9,874 nt of DNA. Source: Bacteroidota bacterium (GTDB taxonomy: Bacteria > Bacteroidota > Ignavibacteria > UBA10030 > UBA6906). The position numbers were made by a program, and so were the translations under genes. Below the pieces are notes generated by a model. That model had not been told where the DNA came from and did not search any database. It saw only the letters and a list, made by a program, of their open reading frames with translations. Of this stretch, positions 7,984 to 9,874 are shown piece by piece. Each line of letters begins with the position of its first letter. The first letter of the stretch is position 1. The stretch covers positions 1-9,874 of the forward strand of contig JAGDMJ010000088.1 of the NCBI GenBank assembly GCA_017860555.1. Reading direction: 5' to 3'.

Positions 7984-8891
7984 GTGTGCCATAGGTTCCT
8001 TTTCGCTTCGTTGGTCCGCATGGCGGCGCGGATCTCTTTGATATGAGCGGGAGTCGTCCCGCAGCAACCGCCCACGATGTTCGCACCCGCGCGAATCAGG
8101 CCGGGCACCATGCCCGCCATATACGAAGGAGATTCCGGGAACCGCACGCGGCCATCACAGACCTCCGGCAGCCCGGCATTGGCATGAACCAGCACCGGCA
8201 TCCCGGGACAGGCCGCGCGGATCTCCTTGACAATATCGATCATCCGTTCAAATCCGTTCCCGCAGTTTGTCCCGATGATCTGGGCACCGGCATCCACCAG
8301 AGCCGCGGCCATATCGGCCGGCGATACACCCATCATGGTCCTGTACTCACCGGTCACCGTCCGATCAAACGTGAATGTGCAGATGACCTCCAGGCGGGTG
8401 TTTTTCCGGGCAGCTTTCACAGCACAGACGGCCTCATCGATGGCGGAGAAGGTCTCGATGCAACAGGCATCCGCTCCCCCCTGCTCCAGGGCAACCGCCT
8501 GCTCCGCGAAGACTTCGCCGAGCTCTTCTTCCGTTGTCTCTCCCATCATCAGCATCTTTCCGGTCGGCCCGATGGACCCGAGCACAAACCGATCGGGACC
8601 AGCTGCTTCACGGGAAATTGCCGCAGCCTCTCTGTTCAGCTCAACAGTCTTGTCGGCCAGGCCGAAATGCTCCAGCTTGAAGCGGCTCCCGCCAAAGCTG
8701 TTGGTTTCGATCATGTCCGCGCCCGCCTCAATATACCGCAGGGCGATATCCAGGACATCGGCCCGGCGAGTAATATTCCAGAGCTCCGGACAGTCCCCCG
8801 GCTTGAGCCCCTTCTCATGCAGAAACGTGCCCCACGCCCCGTCGGAAACAAGGACCTTCCCGTCCCGGAGCTTCTCCAGAAGAGATTTCAT
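7980..8891 (-). CDS. Homocysteine S-methyltransferase-domain protein (MetH N-terminal-domain-like)
   Basis: This 303-residue protein is a single homocysteine S-methyltransferase (HCY) barrel, the fold of BHMT, MmuM and the first module of cobalamin-dependent methionine synthase. It opens with VSDGAWGTFL at 15-24, then GADMIETNSFGG at 57-68 and VLGSIGPTGKM at 103-113. The three zinc-binding cysteines are present: C210 in GTNCGNG and C276-C277 in GGCCGTTPAHI. It should activate homocysteine or a related thiol and accept a methyl group. No pterin-binding or B12 domain follows, unlike MetH; the corrinoid protein is encoded separately just upstream. Start ATG 8891 is 5 bases after the corrinoid gene stop without a convincing Shine-Dalgarno, suggesting coupling. 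The domain is certain; whether the acceptor is homocysteine and the donor methylcobalamin is inferred from zinc ligands and context. Confidence 0.9.
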   Translation of the reverse strand: MKSLLEKLRDGKVLVSDGAWGTFLHEKGLKPGDCPELWNITRRADVLDIALRYIEAGADMIETNSFGGSRFKLEHFGLADKTVELNREAAAISREAAGPDRFVLGSIGPTGKMLMMGETTEEELGEVFAEQAVALEQGGADACCIETFSAIDEAVCAVKAARKNTRLEVICTFTFDRTVTGEYRTMMGVSPADMAAALVDAGAQIIGTNCGNGFERMIDIVKEIRAACPGMPVLVHANAGLPEVCDGRVRFPESPSYMAGMVPGLIRAGANIVGGCCGTTPAHIKEIRAAMRTNEAKRNLWHT

Positions 8892-8896
8892 CGTCG

Positions 8897-9568
8897 TTAT
8901 GCCGCCAGCGTTGCATTGAGATAGTCCAGCGCACCCTGAGGATCAGGCGAGTACGCGTCGGCCCCGATCTTCACCGCGAAGTCCTGCGTGAGCGGTGCTC
9001 CGCCGACCATGACCTTCACGTGCGGATACGTTTTCTTGATCTCCCGTACGATCGATTCCATATTGATCATCGTCGTCGTCAACAGGGCACTCATCCCGAC
9101 GGCCGCTGTGGGACGTTCCTGCAGCGCTTTCAGGAACTTCTCCGCGGGCACGTCCACGCCGAGATCGATCACTTCCCAACCACCCCCTTCAAAGATCATC
9201 GACACCAGTTTCTTGCCGATGTCATGAAGATCCCCCTTCACGGTGCCCATGATGATCGTTCCCTTCCGCTGGACTTCGCCCGAGGCGAAATACGGCTTCA
9301 GATGTTCCATCGCCGCGTTCATCGCCTTCGCAGCCATAAGCACGTCAGGAACGAATACTTTGTTGTCCCGGAATTTGACGCCAATCTTCTGCATTCCGAC
9401 CATCAGTCCTTCTGACAGGATCGACTTCGCGGACAGCCCTTCGTCAAGCGCCCTCTTCGCCAGCTCATCCGCGCCCTCCTGCCCCTTCAAGTCCGGCGGA
9501 TACGGTGATTTCATGTTCACCTTCCCCCGCTCGACACAGAGGGCGATTTTCTCAAGAAGTGGATTCAT
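8897..9568 (-). CDS. Corrinoid (B12-binding) methyl-carrier protein, MtaC/MtbC/MetH type
   Basis: This 223-residue protein has the two parts of methyltransferase corrinoid proteins: a helical cap (about residues 30-95, AKRALDEGLSAKSILSEGLMVGMQKIG and VFVPDVLMAAKAM) and a Rossmann-like B12 domain (about 103-223). The cobalamin signature is intact: GDLHDIGKKLV at 112-122 with D113, H115 (lower cobalt ligand) and G118, then GMSALLTTT (S160, L162) and the VGGAP loop at 188-192. It shuttles methyl groups between a donor methyltransferase and an acceptor methyltransferase in the cytoplasm. Neighbours fit both roles: URO-D-like proteins on either side and an HCY acceptor domain directly downstream. 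ATG 9568 has GGAG 6 bases upstream. The residue pattern is complete, so the family call is secure; the methyl substrate is not deducible. Confidence 0.94.
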   Translation of the reverse strand: MNPLLEKIALCVERGKVNMKSPYPPDLKGQEGADELAKRALDEGLSAKSILSEGLMVGMQKIGVKFRDNKVFVPDVLMAAKAMNAAMEHLKPYFASGEVQRKGTIIMGTVKGDLHDIGKKLVSMIFEGGGWEVIDLGVDVPAEKFLKALQERPTAAVGMSALLTTTMINMESIVREIKKTYPHVKVMVGGAPLTQDFAVKIGADAYSPDPQGALDYLNATLAA

Positions 9569-9574
9569 GGTTCT

Positions 9575-9578
9575 CTCC
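9575..9578 (-). promoter_or_regulatory. Ribosome binding site of the corrinoid protein gene
   Basis: GGAG on the minus strand, 6 bases before ATG 9568, in the 27-base spacer after the upstream URO-D gene. It supports the chosen start. Confidence 0.6.
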
Positions 9579-9595
9579 GTTAAGTGGAATGGTTT

Positions 9596-9874
9596 TTATA
9601 GTGTTCCATATTCACAAATGGTCTCATACATTGCCACAATATTCGCTGTCGGGGTGACGGGCTGAAGATTGTGGCACGGGGCGCAAATCCAACGCGCCCC
9701 GGAGAAGATCCGGATGTTGTCAAGGACTTCGGCCCGCACGTCGTCCGCCGTGCCGAAGGGAAGTGTTTGCTGATTGTCCACCGCCCCGTGGAAGATCACC
9801 CGTTTCCCGAAGTCCCGCACCAGTCCTTCCCGCTCCATGCCGGGACAACGCCACTGGATGGGATTCAGGATTTC
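9596..9874 (-). CDS. URO-D-family protein, C-terminal fragment (5' end outside window)
   Basis: The frame is open from the right edge to TAA 9596-9598, giving the last 92 residues; an internal Met near 9838 is not the true start because homologous sequence continues to the edge (EILNPIQWRCPGM). The segment follows the URO-D-like pattern: NPIQ at fragment residues 4-7, VIFHGAVDNQQTLPFGTADDV at 26-46 and RWICAPCHNLQPVTPTANIVAMYE at 61-84. This matches the C-terminus of URO-D-related proteins often found beside corrinoid proteins. In place of the HxC motif of the other URO-D paralogue it has FHGAVD, plus a C64-x-x-C67-H stretch. It lies 28 bases upstream of the corrinoid gene, in the same direction, and could be the donor-side methyltransferase that loads the corrinoid, as the URO-D domain of CmuA does for chloromethane. 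Substrate unknown. Confidence 0.85.
   Translation of the reverse strand, partial: EILNPIQWRCPGMEREGLVRDFGKRVIFHGAVDNQQTLPFGTADDVRAEVLDNIRIFSGARWICAPCHNLQPVTPTANIVAMYETICEYGTL

Noticed and set aside
6976..8067. Longer URO-D methyltransferase starting at ATG 8067
   Set aside because: It would overlap the end of the HCY gene by 88 bases, and the extra residues are charged, low-complexity antisense-like sequence; 7983 or 7992 fit better.
9569..9595. Promoter between the partial URO-D gene and the corrinoid gene
   Set aside because: The 27-base spacer is too short and contains a ribosome binding site but no recognisable -35/-10 pair; co-transcription is simpler.

Overview
All eight protein genes that can be supported lie on the minus strand, tightly packed, and read from right to left. 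The DNA is GC-rich. No tRNA, rRNA, CRISPR array, transposase or plasmid/phage gene is visible. No gene-free stretch exceeds 300 bases; the largest gap is the 168-base interval 3375-3542. The host looks like a diderm (Gram-negative-type) bacterium: one enzyme carries a lipoprotein signal and another a twin-arginine signal. The mix of corrinoid methyltransferases, URO-D-like proteins and sugar enzymes fits poorly cultured, carbohydrate-degrading lineages such as Ignavibacteria, Armatimonadota or Latescibacterota, but the phylum cannot be fixed from this window.

Right block (9874 down to 3543), probably one transcription unit: the C-terminus of a URO-D-family protein; a B12-binding corrinoid protein; a stand-alone zinc/homocysteine S-methyltransferase domain; a second URO-D-family protein with an MtaA/MtbA-like zinc motif; a lipoprotein aldose 1-epimerase; and a Tat-exported GH42-like glycoside hydrolase. 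Three consecutive junctions are 4-base ATGA stop/start overlaps (one depends on the start chosen), so the one-carbon and sugar genes are physically coupled. The first four genes form a plausible methyl-transfer chain: donor to corrinoid protein to homocysteine or another acceptor. The last two act outside the cytoplasm on glycosides. One reading is that the operon releases and demethylates an O-methylated sugar or glycoside; this is inference.

Left block (3374 down to 1): after a 168-base gap with a candidate promoter and an imperfect inverted repeat, a membrane-anchored SPFH/band-7 protein is followed after 4 bases by a long fold-type I aminotransferase that runs off the left edge. The aminotransferase is unusual: its C-terminal half has all catalytic landmarks, while the N-terminal half resembles a second, degenerate aminotransferase domain without the Schiff-base lysine.
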